From Deroplatys truncata (lineage: Eukaryota; Arthropoda; Insecta; Mantodea; Mantidae), in the NCBI GenBank assembly GCA_030765065.1, contig CM060983.1, forward strand, positions 47,676,067-47,740,066: a stretch of DNA of 64,000 bases. Direction: 5' to 3'. Shown piece after piece: positions 43,565 through 54,835 of the stretch. The notes under the pieces were generated by a model. The model was not told the origin of the DNA and made no database searches. It saw only the letters and a program-made list of their open reading frames with translations. Made by a program: the position numbers and the translations under genes. Positions within the stretch are counted from its first letter, which is position 1. The number at the start of each line of letters is the position of its first letter.

Positions 43565-44262
43565 TGTGAACAGCATAACTCAAAAACGAACAGTCGGATA
43601 AACACCAAACTTGGTATTTAGGTTCAGTATCTTCCAGAGATGCGACACGAAGGTTTTCAAGAAAATCCCCCCACCCCAGACTACCCTTTACATGGAACAT
43701 TTTTCGAAAATTTTGATTTTCTCAAAAATGGCTCTAACGATTTTGATGAAAATATCATATGTTTAAGATAATGTCATGAGAAATGAAATGTATATCTCGA
43801 AATTTCTGGGAATGTCTCCAAAAGTATTCTTCATTATGAACGACTTTTGCATAACTGGTAAACCATAAGAGATAGACAAAATTTCACTACACAAAAAATG
43901 TAGATCGCGTTAAAATACACAACTTATATCATATACATTTTTGTTGTTGAGTGAACCGTTTTCAGATATTGCTTGTTATTTCCTTAAATTTTCTAATACT
44001 TATACTTTTTCTCAAATTCGTTATTCATTTTTTTATGTCCTGGACATGCAAAGAGAATGGAATGCGCCACATAGCAACCAGCGTTAAAATATTTGACTAT
44101 CGCTTAAAAGCTACCATATTCCCCTTGCATCTACAAGAAAATTATCAATAAGATTGACATCTCGATATCTCGATTAATTTGAAGCATATGGAGAATAGGC
44201 GTTTGTAAAAATAGATTGTATAAGAGTAGAGAAAGTCATATGAGTGTAACACATCAGATTTT
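43368..44262 (+). repeat. HINE-A copy, full length (unit 2 of dimer)
   Basis: Starts ACTTTCTCTACTACGTATAG, has a TG microsatellite at 43499-43565, and ends AGTAGAGAAAGTCATATG and AGTGTAACACATCAGA plus T-run. One stem base of the hairpin is changed (CATATG). Close relative of 16994-17868. Confidence 0.92.
43499..43565. repeat. (TG)n microsatellite inside HINE-A
   Basis: Long TG run with TCTG interruptions. Its length differs from the otherwise similar neighbour, showing the usual slippage at this site. Confidence 0.95.
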
Positions 44263-44400
44263 TTTTAAAGTCTTCAGCATTATACTATTAATTAATTTTA
44301 TCAAGATTATATTTATTTTAGTGCGATTGCTATTTCCATGGTGAGTAAAGGTGATACTATTTAGTTATCTTAATGAAAGAGTGATCTCGGCTATAGCTTT

Positions 44401-44410
44401 CCCCCCCCCC
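44401..44410. repeat. C homopolymer run
   Basis: Ten C residues in AT-rich DNA, just downstream of the Mo25-like frame. Likely sequencing- and slippage-prone. Confidence 0.9.
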
Positions 44411-44598
44411 ATTATGTTTTTCTTTACTAATTTTACATGTATTACAGAAACGGCAAACCGAACATTAGTTTACAGGACTTTTACTTTTTAAAAATTAAGC
44501 AGTTTTAAGACAAATTTATTTAAATATATTTAATTAGGTATTTTGTTTAATGAGAGTTTTTCCGTTTCCATAAAGTAGTGGAATACCTATTGTAATGT

Positions 44599-45449
44599 TT
44601 ACATATCATACAACAACGGGACACCGATGTATTCACCAATGAGTTTCTCCAAGATATGTCTGCATAGGTGTCTATTTCTCTCCAAAACAGGTGGTACTGA
44701 GCTTTCTTCATGTTGGAACACGCTCAGAAGCAGTAGTACTGATCTCTGTATTTTTAAATTTGGTAGTGTCTTTATTAAATTTTCTAGTCTTCCTCTCTCA
44801 CTGGCAAACATGCTGCATAGCTCTTTTTGACTGTTCAGTAAGAATGCAAGGATTTCTAGTGATTTGGCTCTTAAAAGCATGTTCTCTGTGTTTACTAATC
44901 CTATTAGTGCTTTCATAAAATCAGCTGCCACTTCTAAGCTTAAAGTTGCTTCCCCATTCTCGTCAAAAGCGATCTTCAGTGTCTTCAAAGATTGTCCTTG
45001 TATTAGGAATTCATATTCCTTTGCATAGGATATCAATTTGATTAGACTGGGGTTACTGAAAACTTCTCTCTTTATTTCTTTCACCTCCATAAGCTTTTCC
45101 AATATTCGACCACAATATTGGACAGTAGTGGAAGTCCATATCCTAGTAACAAATTATGTATGTACTCAATATATGCAGTAAAGATTAGGTGTTTCTTTGT
45201 GAATATGGTACTATTTATTATGCAGGTAGCATACTTTTCCCTGTCCTCTGGGTTGATGTATTTTAACTGAGGTACAAGGAGACTGGGTAAGTTGCGTTCA
45301 ATGAATACTGCTATTAGACCCAAATTCTGCTGCAAAGTCAAAGGGGGAGCTCGGGTATCCAGAAGAATAAAATGGAATTTACGGATAACCCTTTGCAACA
45401 TTTTCAATAGCTCATTATGTTCACTTTGTTCTATGGAATCATTGAATTA
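44599..45449 (-). CDS. Mo25/CAB39-like protein, intronless, one frameshift (possible retrocopy)
   Basis: Mo25 is a helical-repeat scaffold that, with STRAD, activates the kinase LKB1. Two overlapping minus-strand frames join into one product of about 280 residues. Upstream frame: open from a stop near 45450, first ATG 45401, with FIERNLPSLLVPQLKYINPE, DREKYATCIINS and IEYIHNLLLGY. Downstream frame (from about 45135): TVQYCGRILEKLMEVKEIKR, VFSNPSLIKLISYAKEYEFL, then helical repeats to a stop at 44599. The order LLPxLVxxL..., YI...LLxGYE, CGxxLRExxR, KLxxYVE-like is that of the Mo25 family. A single missing base near 45135 would restore the frame (GGATATGxGACTTCC). The family length is about 340, so the N-terminal ~60 residues are absent or in another exon. 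Strong divergence; another ARM/HEAT-type protein is possible. Confidence 0.5.
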
Positions 45450-46090
45450 ATATAACACCCACTAATAAATGATTAAACATTGTCCTTAAAGAAGTCTTAA
45501 GTTTCTTTCAGAATATGTAGAGAGTATATTTTGCCAAAAATAAAATCAGTTCCTAACTAAAAAATCTGATTTATTTAGTATATTTGAGTATATTTGAGTT
45601 CATGATGTTGGTGTAAATCAACATGTGTCCAATGATTTTTGAAAATTTTAACTCAATACTGGCCTTGAATACAATTTTATGTTTTTTCTACAGGCATAGC
45701 TTAAATTTATGAGCAAGTATAAACACATTACCATTTTCAAATGTTTAAATTCATTGAAACTTAAAAAGTTCCGCGTTTTTCTTATCCCCTGAAAAGTTTT
45801 GGTTTGTAGACATAACACATTTTGATTCTGAGCTCCTCATATGGAAGAGATTATTGGGTTACCGAAACGCTGTCCAATAGGCATCAGGGATGGCAAAATA
45901 TCTCCAGTTTTATCATTACATTACTTAGAACTACCTGCTTCTGTTTCAGTTGTTTTATTTAAAGACCTTCTGGTATTGCTAACACTGTCACTGCGTACGA
46001 GACAAGTGCATTTGGGTACTAACATTTAGTCTTGATCGTTATATCGATCTAACAGACATACTGTTTCTGTATTATTAATTTTATATATTA
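45450..46090. other. No gene recognised
   Basis: AT-rich DNA upstream of the Mo25-like frame. No promoter or upstream exon was recognised. The 62-codon frame 45841-46029 has no domain. Confidence 0.45.
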
Positions 46091-46092
46091 TA

Positions 46093-47393
46093 CAAGGTGA
46101 TTTATGAAGAACTGACACATTTCTTTCTTTAATTATTCTGCTCGAAATTCACCCAATGCCCCAATTTTAGCACCAAATTAAGCAGAATGTTCCGGAGTTT
46201 CGATTGCCTGTCACTAGATGCGCAGATGTTCATGTTTTATTCGCAATTGTTACGTTTTATTGTCGGCAACTGTTTTTGAGATTTTGTTCTGGTCAACGTG
46301 AACATGGTGTGCACATTAAATGAACGACTCTTCCTTGTAAAGCAATACTGGATTACGAATTCAATTACAGCTACTCAAAGGGAATACCAGAGAGAATTTG
46401 GTGTTCGGAATCCTCCCCAAAGAAACACAATACTGGAACTGGTAGCAAATTCGAAACAACTGGATCTCTGGTGAGTGAAAAAGGCAAAACTCGTTCATAT
46501 AGGCTTCCGACGGTTGTTGACGTAAAAGCACGACTGAATAGATCAACCAAAAAAGCATTAAGACGTTTGTCGCAGGAGACAGGGTACAGTTACTCAATGT
46601 GTCAGAGAGCTATGAAAAGTGCGGGCCTAAAGCCGTATAGGATTACGGTTGTCCATCAGTTACAGGTAACAGGTAAGGATAGACGACTGAGTTATTGTCG
46701 TTGGTTTCAGGCGTTCATTGTGCTAAATCCTGCCGTATTATCCGCCACATGGCTCACAGATGAAGCATGGTTCCATTTGTCCGGCTATGTGAACTCAAAT
46801 AACTCATGCTATTGTGCCAACGAAAATTCACATGTTATTCATGAAGCACCTATGCACTCGGCTAAAATCCGAGTTTGGTGTGCAATATCCACACAGAGAA
46901 TAGTGGGACCATTTTTTTTAAACAATGTGAACACTGCAGAGTACCGACGGATTTTCATGGAGTTTGCTGAGCAACTAGACGATGTATAGACTGAGTCAAG
47001 GATATTTTCAGCAGGTCGGCGCTACGTGCCAAACATCAAATGAATCCATGGCACTAACAAGTTTCTTTGACGACCTGATAATTTCCAAGAACCTGTGGCC
47101 ACCGAGATCTCCGGATTTGACATCGCCGGACTTCTATGGGATTACTTAAAAGACAGGGTTTATGCCACACGTCCACACTATTGACAACAGAGTCCTCCAA
47201 CGAGTGGCCAGTAACATGGAACGACGTGTTGAGTTGTGCCTTATGCAGATGGAAGACATGTTCAACATTTGCTATAGAGGTAAATAATCTCCCAAAATTC
47301 GTCTGCATTTCAGGTATAATAAGTTGTCGCTAGCATAACTCGTTTTGAAACAATTAGAGAAATAAATGTGCCAGTTCTTCATAAATCACCCTG
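46093..47393 (+). mobile_element. IS630/Tc1-mariner-type element G, complete ends
   Basis: Ends CAAGGTGATTTATGAAGAAC (46093, plus) and CAGGGTGATTTATGAAGAAC (47393, minus), matching on into TGxCACATTTxTTTCT: inverted repeats of about 45 bp, longer than those of the mariners here. TA lies outside both (46091-46092, 47394-47395). Length 1,301 bp. Confidence 0.93.
46304..47290 (+). pseudogene. Transposase of element G, nearly continuous but inactive
   Basis: ATG at 46304: MVCTLNERLFLVKQYWITNS is a DUF4817-like helix-turn-helix start. The frame closes at LDLW (about 46452). A frameshift leads to TGSLVSEKGKTRSYRLPTVV and a long open stretch to 46989: LRRLSQETGYSYSMCQRAMK, LTDEAWFHLSGYVNSNNSCY (first Asp), HVIHEAPMHSAKIRVWCAIS, IVGPFFLNNVNTAEYR. 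After a stop, FQQVGATCQTSN is the second motif (family FQQDGATxHT), with Asp changed to Val and His to Gln. PPRSPDLTSPDFYG is the third, then YLKDRVYATRPHY. One or two frameshifts, one stop and a lost catalytic Asp. Same lineage as the fold-back element at 26.2 kb. Confidence 0.85.
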
Positions 47394-47395
47394 TA

Positions 47396-48150
47396 TAATG
47401 TTAATAAAATAAATATGCCGTACTGTATAATAATAACAACAACCTCCAGTCCGCCATGAATCAGACATCTGACCACCTGTGAGGTCTACCTGCCCTGACC
47501 TACATTATCAACAGCTGTGCTTTGTGTACAAGTGATTAGTGCCACGTGTTTCTAACGTAGAGGTTCCTAGTTCGAATCCCGCTGCCGTCTGCTGAATTTT
47601 ATACATCTGATGCATACTGTACACTACGTACAGAGACAGAACTCGTAACTGATTAAAATGTGTACTGCCCCTAAAGCCTGTGCAACATACAACTAACATT
47701 ACCGGCGTGCCGTGCACAGCTGCTACATATAACTTGGAGAAGTGAACGGGAATTCGGGAATACCGTGTATTAATATGAAATTTTTTTAGAATCATGTGAT
47801 GAAGAAGAGGTATAATCCTCAAATATAAAATGGATATAAATCGAATAGCGAATCTCCTCCATCAAACTTTCTTTGAGAGAATTTCATTAATAACTAAAGA
47901 AAAACATAGGTCAACCTTTTACACAGTTGGAAACTGTTTATATGTTTTTTCTTAGAGTTTAATAGAGCTTCATGACGTATTTGAATTACATACTATACAA
48001 CAAAGCAATTGAGTTTGTAAAGGTGTTATGTCTGGAGGTTCCCCCTGCTCTTGGCTGACTGGCGTTTACACTCTCTTCTCCAATGAAGAGTTGGACAGGC
48101 TTTTCTTCCTCCAGTGAATTCATTTTAGAGGCTTTGTGTATGCTCATTTT
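47396..48150. other. No gene; tRNA-like relic inside
   Basis: AT-rich spacer with short AT-type simple repeats. A tRNA-derived repeat piece lies near 47516-47620. Nothing coding recognised. Confidence 0.5.
47516..47595 (+). other. tRNA-like relic or SINE head
   Basis: CTAACGTAGAGGTTCCTAGT and AGTTCGAATCC (47569-47579) form an anticodon-arm/B-box-like series. The A box is weak (GATTAGTGCC). Probably a SINE head. Confidence 0.4.
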
Positions 48151-48207
48151 TTATTTTCGCTACTACGGGGAAGTATTGCATCCCACCCAAAAATTCGATA
48201 TCGAGAT

Positions 48208-49197
48208 TGACGCAGTAATTTGTATCACAAATTATGTAAATGTCAGAGTGATTGTAGTGTGAATATGCATTGTTGTGTGACATTGATTTGAGATGTTTGT
48301 TGATTGTAATTATTGTCGAGAAGTAAGTTTATACGGCCTTACTGAAACTGACAATAATAGCGTGCAATAATGTAGCGAGGGGGTGAGCTGTTTATCATTA
48401 TTAGAGACGAGCAAATGACGCAATATTGGCGCGTTTTTCTTAGGAATTTGCGGGAACATTTTTCCCTAGAGCATATGTGTTCATAATTTTCATTGGATAT
48501 AAAAATAGACGCTAATGTTGGCGCGTTTTATTAACCAATAGCAGCTCGATTATAATCTTTAGGCATATCGGGGTGTAGGAGTATAAAAAGAGCTAAGTCA
48601 GAGGTAGATCCCTCCCAGTCCATCGGAAACATTTGTACATTACACGTCGGCTCCAGTTCATCGGAAACATTTGTACATTACACGTCGTCGAGTTTAACAA
48701 AAACAGTCATGCTGAATACCTAGCATAGTTTATCGATCCGCAGGTTACGCGTAGCAATGTTATGAAAAATCTCGTGCCGTAAAGTTAATTACACAAAAAG
48801 TTGAAGTTCGCGAATTAATAATGTGCAGTAAATAAGTTATTATAACAGTTTCAGTTTGGCGAGTGTCAAGATTAATATGTGAAAGTGCATAATGTGTTAC
48901 GACAATAAAAGTATAAAACAAATTCTTTTATCAGTGTTATCTTTGGATAAAAACTCCTTTCCGTTTACACACCTTGATTAAGAGATTTGCTTGACCGAGA
49001 GATCATAGCTAGCCGGAGCACAGTGAACCCAAAATTAAATACAATAATAGGCGCTCAGTAAAAGATAACACGAAGTGACCGCGACAAATTGTCTTTTATA
49101 CGTGCGGCAGATAAACAGTAGCATTCTTTGAAACAAACACTAATACCGCCACAAATTGGCTACCACAACGTGGAACTTAACAAAGAAGACCATCGCA
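48208..49197 (+). mobile_element. Solo LTR candidate C
   Basis: A 990-bp insertion starting TGACGCAGTAATTTG and ending ACCATCGCA (TG...CA), bracketed by AGAT at 48204-48207 and 49198-49201 (AGATT if one base is reassigned). Internal order fits an LTR: repeats GACGC(A)AAT-TTGGCGCGTTTT at about 48417 and 48510, TATAAAAAG at 48582-48590, a 38-bp duplicated unit at the expected start site (48614-48690), and AATAAAA near 48906. ATTGGCTACCACAACGTGG near 49155 looks like sequence normally just after an LTR, so part of the internal region may be included. No gag or pol. Confidence 0.72.
48614..48690. repeat. Tandem duplication of a 38-39 bp unit
   Basis: CCAGTCCATCGGAAACATTT... at 48614 and CCAGTTCATCGGAAACATTT... 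at 48653 are two units identical except for one internal base and the unit ends. They begin about 25-30 bp after TATAAAAAG, so they span the probable transcription start. Confidence 0.92.
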
Positions 49198-49261
49198 AGA
49201 TTCCAACAGAAATACGTGTTTTGAGGTGTCCTGAATCCAAATAAAGCATTTTGGAAACACG

Positions 49262-49263
49262 TC

Positions 49264-49317
<54 letters not shown>

Positions 49318-49329
49318 TGTGTCTGTCTG
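49262..49329. repeat. (TG)n microsatellite inside HINE-A
   Basis: TG run with TCTG steps at the family-specific position, the longest in the window. Confidence 0.95.
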
Positions 49330-49949
49330 TCTGTAAACAGCATAACTCAAAACTAAAAGTCGGACAAATACCAAATACGACACGAAAATTTTAAATAATC
49401 CCAGACTACCCTTTACATGGAATATTTTTCGAAAATTTTGATTTTCTCAAAAATGGCTCCAATAATTTCGATTAAAATGTCATATGTTTAAGATATGTTC
49501 GTGGCAAATAAAATGTATATCATGAATTGTCTGGAAATGTCCCCAAAAGTCCTCTTCATTCTGAATGACTTTCACAATACTGATAAACGGTATGAGATAA
49601 ACAAAATTTTACTTCACAAAAAATGTAGATCTCGTTAAAACACACAATTTATGTCATATACATTGTTATCAAGTGAACCATTTCTCGAGATATTCCTTGT
49701 TATTTGTTTGTTTATGTCCTGGACATGCAAAGAGAATGGAATGCTCCACATAGCAACCAGCTCTTAAAAGATTTGACTATCGCTTAAAGCCTACCGTATT
49801 CCCCTTGCATCTACAGGAAAATTAGCAATAAGATAGTTTCTGCAAATGTTTATCTCAATTAACATGAATCAGATGGAGAATAAGCATTTGTAAACATAGT
49901 TTGTACAAAGGTAAAGAAAGTCATGTGAGTGCAATACATCAGATTTTAT

Positions 49950-52900
49950 TAATAGTGTATAACATCACAATGCCACAAAATTTTCAGAGCTGTGGATATG
50001 GTGCTGCAAAACAATTACAAAGTTAAAATATTCCGGTTAGGAAGCTATTATCGAGATATTATTCACTAGCAGGAAATCACAAACCTACACAATCCACTCT
50101 GCAGATCTGCATTGGAAAGACTGAAAGAGATTTGTAATGCAGAACTACAGAACATTTTAGGAATATCAGGTACAGCAAATGGAGCATAAGTTGTTGCAAC
50201 ACACATTTATACTACCACCAATAATATGAAGCAAAAGCAGGACTGCTAAAACAAATGAAAAGGCCAACAGCATTAGCATGAAAGAAAATCTACATTATCA
50301 AGAAACCAAGTGAACTAGGCCACCTTTACAGACTCATCTGGAAGACACCAAACCAACAGAAGCCACTATGTTGAAGCAGTTCCTATCAATAATCAGGAGG
50401 ATGGGAGCAAATGCTCTTGAAACTAGTTTCAGTGAGTAAAGTATAGATAAATCACAAATAACTCTTTGAGAACACAGTGTGGCAAATCAACTATTAAAGT
50501 GGTATAACTCGGTGGATTAAGCGCTCAAAAACTTCATTATTTGGTTATTTAGCTCAAACATGTTCTGGAAGCATCTTGCTTCTATCATCAGTTATCATCC
50601 ATTCTATTGGCTTTTGGATTATCTTTATTAGTTTTGTTTCCTTATCTATTTTATGATTGTCTGTCCACTTCTGTCCTGAAGAATTGAAAATATGGGAAAA
50701 TCTCCTATTGTAAAATAACAGAGACCACCAAATGAATTTTAGTTTCCCAGCAGATAAAGATCTCATCTTCAAATTCATCAAGCCCATAGCAATGATACAC
50801 CAAAGCTGGCTCTTAGCTGATGATAGAAGCAACATGCTTCTGAAACATGATCGTGGTGGTTAGCCAAATAGTGAAGTTTTTGAGTGAGTGATCTTACACT
50901 ACTTTAATATATGAAGATTGTTATAAACATTGACTCATCCTACAGTTTTCACTCATGATGAATAGTGCTGGCTACAGAATATTTGCTGAGAGAAAGATAT
51001 TACTGAGCATTGAGCCACAGCTAAAATGGCATGATATACAATACTTTAAAGGTACAAACATTTAAGAGTTTTGAGGTTATGTAAAAGTAATGAATTCACT
51101 CAAACTTTATAGCGGCTGACAAATCATCCTGCCCATAGGTACTCAGTCAAATTGAGTAAAATGTAAAATGCAAAATGCTGAGAGCATGATCTTTTCCATA
51201 ATTTTGCTTGCACAATCATAACTTGTAGGTAATGTGTAAGATAAAACAGAAAACATTCCAGATGATTCAGTCATGTCTATAATTTTTACCATTAGATTTG
51301 TGTTTATATTCAATATGAATAAGATGTTTGCAGGTATTGTCTTGACTATTTGGTTAAAAGTGAAGAATTCCAAAATATCTAAGCGGTGTTTACAACAGTT
51401 ACTTAATAGGGAACTCCATCTTGAAGCTAAAGATGTGTTCAATTATTTGCTTATAGGTGAACAGATCTACAAATAATTACTTCAAATTGATACAACACAT
51501 CTTTCCAGTTGTTTGGTTTAGCATATTCTTTTAAGAATTAAGGGTTAATGTTTTAAATTACTTTATTTTTGTTCTTCAATTTCCTTAATTTTACTTACCA
51601 AAATGTCATGTGTAGTATTATTTTGAGCTTATCAGAATAAGCATTTGATTTAATTCCTACAGCATGGGCCTTTTGGAAAAGTAATAAATGTGTCAAGTAC
51701 CCTCTTGAAATAAACCTGAAACCTACCATTTTAGCTCACATCAGTTGATTGTTATTGCTTACACAAACTTATGTGACAGTTTGTATGTGCACATAACAAA
51801 ATATTTTGCAGTTGTTAATTAAGTTCAAGCAAATGTTTGACAGATCAATAAAACCATCATCTTAGAAGCACAATTTTCCCATCTTGCACACTTACAAGTA
51901 AAACAAGCTGCCTCAACAGATGTGCATTGCAGCTTGCACTTGAAAAACATAAATGAAATTTCATCCTTCATTGTTTTAATGTAAGCATAATCATTTATAG
52001 CTATTCAACATACCTATTAAAAAAGACTCAGTGTAAAATAACAAGAAGGGCTCAGAATAGAAAATCACAAAGAATTATCTGTGCAACTTATAATTTTAAT
52101 TAAATAATTGTATTTGCTGCAAATAAAATAACTCACAATGGGTTCCGGTGAACTGACAGCAGTTGTCTCCTCATTCCTCACCTCACCAGAATTATGCTCC
52201 TGCATAATACCACACCAAACACTTACTCCTGGTAACCTAGAGTATTCCCTGCCCTCGTGTATATATGCTTGTCTTCCTGGAGATACTCCATACAATATGT
52301 GGCTATACTTACAACCACAGTTCTACAAAGTAGTAATGAAGGTAGTGTCATTAATTAGTATCTAATGTCACATTCTTTGTTGCTTCAGCCAAGGAAAGTA
52401 CTGACTTTCATCATTCAACAAGTGTTTTGAGTCTTTAGGTGTAGAAAGAATCTTAGCTGGAGTAATACTGTACTGGAATTTATTCATTGTAATTGTGCAA
52501 GATGTCTATGGCTTGTAACACAGCCAGGGCTGAAACCAAGCCATAGAGATTGAATATTGTAAATTGCTTAGTACTTGAATCAACATAAACAATCAACAAG
52601 TGACAGTTGAGCTTAGTAGCCACTATGAAATGCTGTTCACATGTTCAGAGCAGCTTTATAACAATACAAATTGCCCACGCTAGAAATACAGTACAGTATC
52701 ATCAGGGATTAAGAGAAGCAAACAAGTGGGTAATACTACTTGTCCTACCAAACACTACAAAGGAGGGTATCTACTTTTCAAGGCAAGGGACCTGAATACC
52801 TTCTAAGACAGCTGATTATGATGAATAATGATGCTAGCATACAGTTGCTACATTTTTGCAGAAGTGGGACTGGGGTAAACTAGAGCATCCACTATCTAAT

Positions 52901-53590
52901 GGCTTTCACCTTGAAATTCTTATCTGTTTTGGAAGATAAGAATCCTTACAGGTTGAGGATCCTCAACAATAGGAAAATCAGTATGCTCTATCCAGGGGGG
53001 ACAGCATCCAGAGCCTTCCAGAAGTGAAAAGCACGTGGCATGCTTGAAGCTTGTGAAAGGTCTGTGGGAGAAAGGGAAGGAGACACAACTAATTTTAAAT
53101 AGATAGCCTTTAATTTTGATCAATAATTATTACCAGACTCTCTTATTAAATGGTAGTTACCAAAATAAATGCTGCTTTATTTTCAGGGAATCAGTAGAAA
53201 CTTGGATTGTAAAGGCACTTATTCCAAAAATGTTACAAGTGAAATATCAAACTTTTTGTGCCAAAACTTACTTTGAAATTTTGGTTACAGAAGCACTTTG
53301 CCCTAAAAAGGTTATGTGCAAAATTACCAGCTAGTTCTAACTGAACTGAACTGCTTCAACTTGTGGAATGACATAGTGCTGTTGCTCCACTTCAAGCAAG
53401 GTTATCCATTTCCATTGCTGTATTGCTATTGTAGAATTCCCTTCAGTTTCAATATGTTGCATCTGTAACTGGCTGCTAATATTTTGGATATTGCTTCTTA
53501 TTCCATGTGGCTTCTCTCAAGATCTCTGCCAATGAGTCCGATGCTGTCTACATTGGGAAACTTGCAGTCCACATTTTTAATTTGAGCTTT
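49950..53590. other. HINE-free stretch, no gene recognised
   Basis: About 3.6 kb with none of the repeat families seen to the left. Open frames (e.g. 50554-50835, 51143-51442, 52138-52365) are under 100 codons and lack domains. It lies downstream of the minus-strand exon at 61.0 kb and may be 3' flanking DNA or part of a neighbouring transcription unit. Confidence 0.45.
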
Positions 53591-53594
53591 TTCT

Positions 53595-54835
53595 ATTTGT
53601 TCTTTTAGGAGAGGAAAGGATTAAACTTTTAGGTTAGGTTGTTATGTAAAGCAAATATACCAGATTTGTGAATACATACATGATTCTATTAGTAAAAGGT
53701 TAGAATTAAAATTTTGGGCTTGGTTAGCTTGTAAAATTAATAGCTCCTGGTTTATGAATACATGTGGTTCTCTTAGGAAAGGTTAGAATTCAGCTTTTAT
53801 ATTAAGTTTGCATATACAGTGACTCCAAAAGTATCTGTCTCCACTTTGAAATCTCTTGCAGCCAAATTAGTGAAGAGAAAGTTCCTGTTTTAATATGCAG
53901 AAATAACAAATTATGTTACACTTTAATGCTCTGTTATTTTTCCAGATTTCTTATTTTATTTCTTGAGCAATCTTTTTAACATTCTTTAGATATTTTTAAA
54001 AACTTTTTCAGGGGTGGTGTTTAAACAATTAGTTTATATGCATTTAGTAGAGCAAATTTTATACATGTACTAGAAAATGTTACTGATATGATTTAAATGA
54101 TGAAAAAATACATTTCTGAAGTTAGGAAAAGTGAAGGATTAGTGAGGAAGTTCAGTAAAACTGTTAATAATTTGTGGTTTTGAAAATTTTTTTCCTGTCA
54201 TATCAAAATCCATTTTCACTGCAATTTCAGATGTTATCCTAAGAAGTATGTTCTAATAAATGCATGTAAAATATTCTTGTAACACCACACGTGAAAATGA
54301 TAAAGTTGAAGAATTGCAAAACTAAAAACATGAATAATACTCTATTTATTTTACGTCACTTTGACTCCTTGGTCATATCGCAACGGATCTGTTAGTGGAT
54401 AACTAATAGAATGATGTGTGATGGACAGTTAGCCTTCTAGGTCTCAACCATGTAACCACACGCTCCGTCACATGTTACAGAGACCCTAGCGCATAGCTAC
54501 CAGATGTTCTGCTTCATGTGCCATACAGATGGAATTACGGTGCCGTCCATCCAACTGCCGCTGAATAATGTTGAAAAATGTTAAAAAAAAATACCGTTGA
54601 ACTGTAATATTGCTTGTTCTTTCTGCATATTGAATTGATAATTTTCTCTGTTGTTAATTTGAGTACTAGAAGCTTTTCTAAAGTGGAGATAAATACTTTC
54701 TGGAGTCAACGTACATTAAATACTCCAGATTTATGAACACATAATTATATTGTTCTTTAAGGAAAGGGCGGGATTCAGTTTTTAGGTTAGCATGTGAAAT
54801 AAAAATTCCGGATATATGAATGCACAAAACATTTT
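53595..54835. repeat. Decayed ~85-90 bp minisatellite interrupted by a DNA element
   Basis: Three to four related units share AGGTTAG, a GA/GG-TTTATGAATACAT block and a TTCTnTTAGGAAAGGTTAGAATTCAG-type end. Unit starts are near 53627, 53717, about 53800 (split) and 54782. Unit 3 is split by the element at 53817-54711 and resumes at CATTAAATACTCCAGATTTA. Units differ by roughly a quarter of positions by eye. Confidence 0.7.
53817..54711. mobile_element. Non-autonomous Tc1/mariner-type element
   Basis: Inverted ends CAGTGACTCCAAAAGTATCT (53817, plus) and CGTTGACTCCAGAAAGTATT (54711, minus) both continue to TCTCCACTTT; further in, ATATGCAGAAA is shared. TA lies outside both ends (53815-53816, 54712-54713). 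895 bp, no transposase recognised. The minisatellite on either side shows the original empty site. Confidence 0.82.

Larger units (their letters stand above)
48155..49948 (+). repeat. HINE-A copy split by a solo LTR
   Basis: 48155-48207 holds CTACTACGGGGAAGTATTGC to TCGATATCGAGAT. After the LTR, 49198 continues AGATTCCAACAGAAATACG through the TG microsatellite to AAAGAAAGTCATGTG and AGTGCAATACATCAGATTTT at 49948. The terminal motif is shortened. The module is the CACATAGCAACCAGC type. Confidence 0.85.

Noticed and set aside
42840..43600. CRISPR-like array of short repeats
   Set aside because: These are TG dinucleotide microsatellites inside eukaryotic HINE-A elements, without spacers.
46361..46597. 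Minus-strand frame opposite element G
   Set aside because: Shadow of the transposase code on the plus strand.
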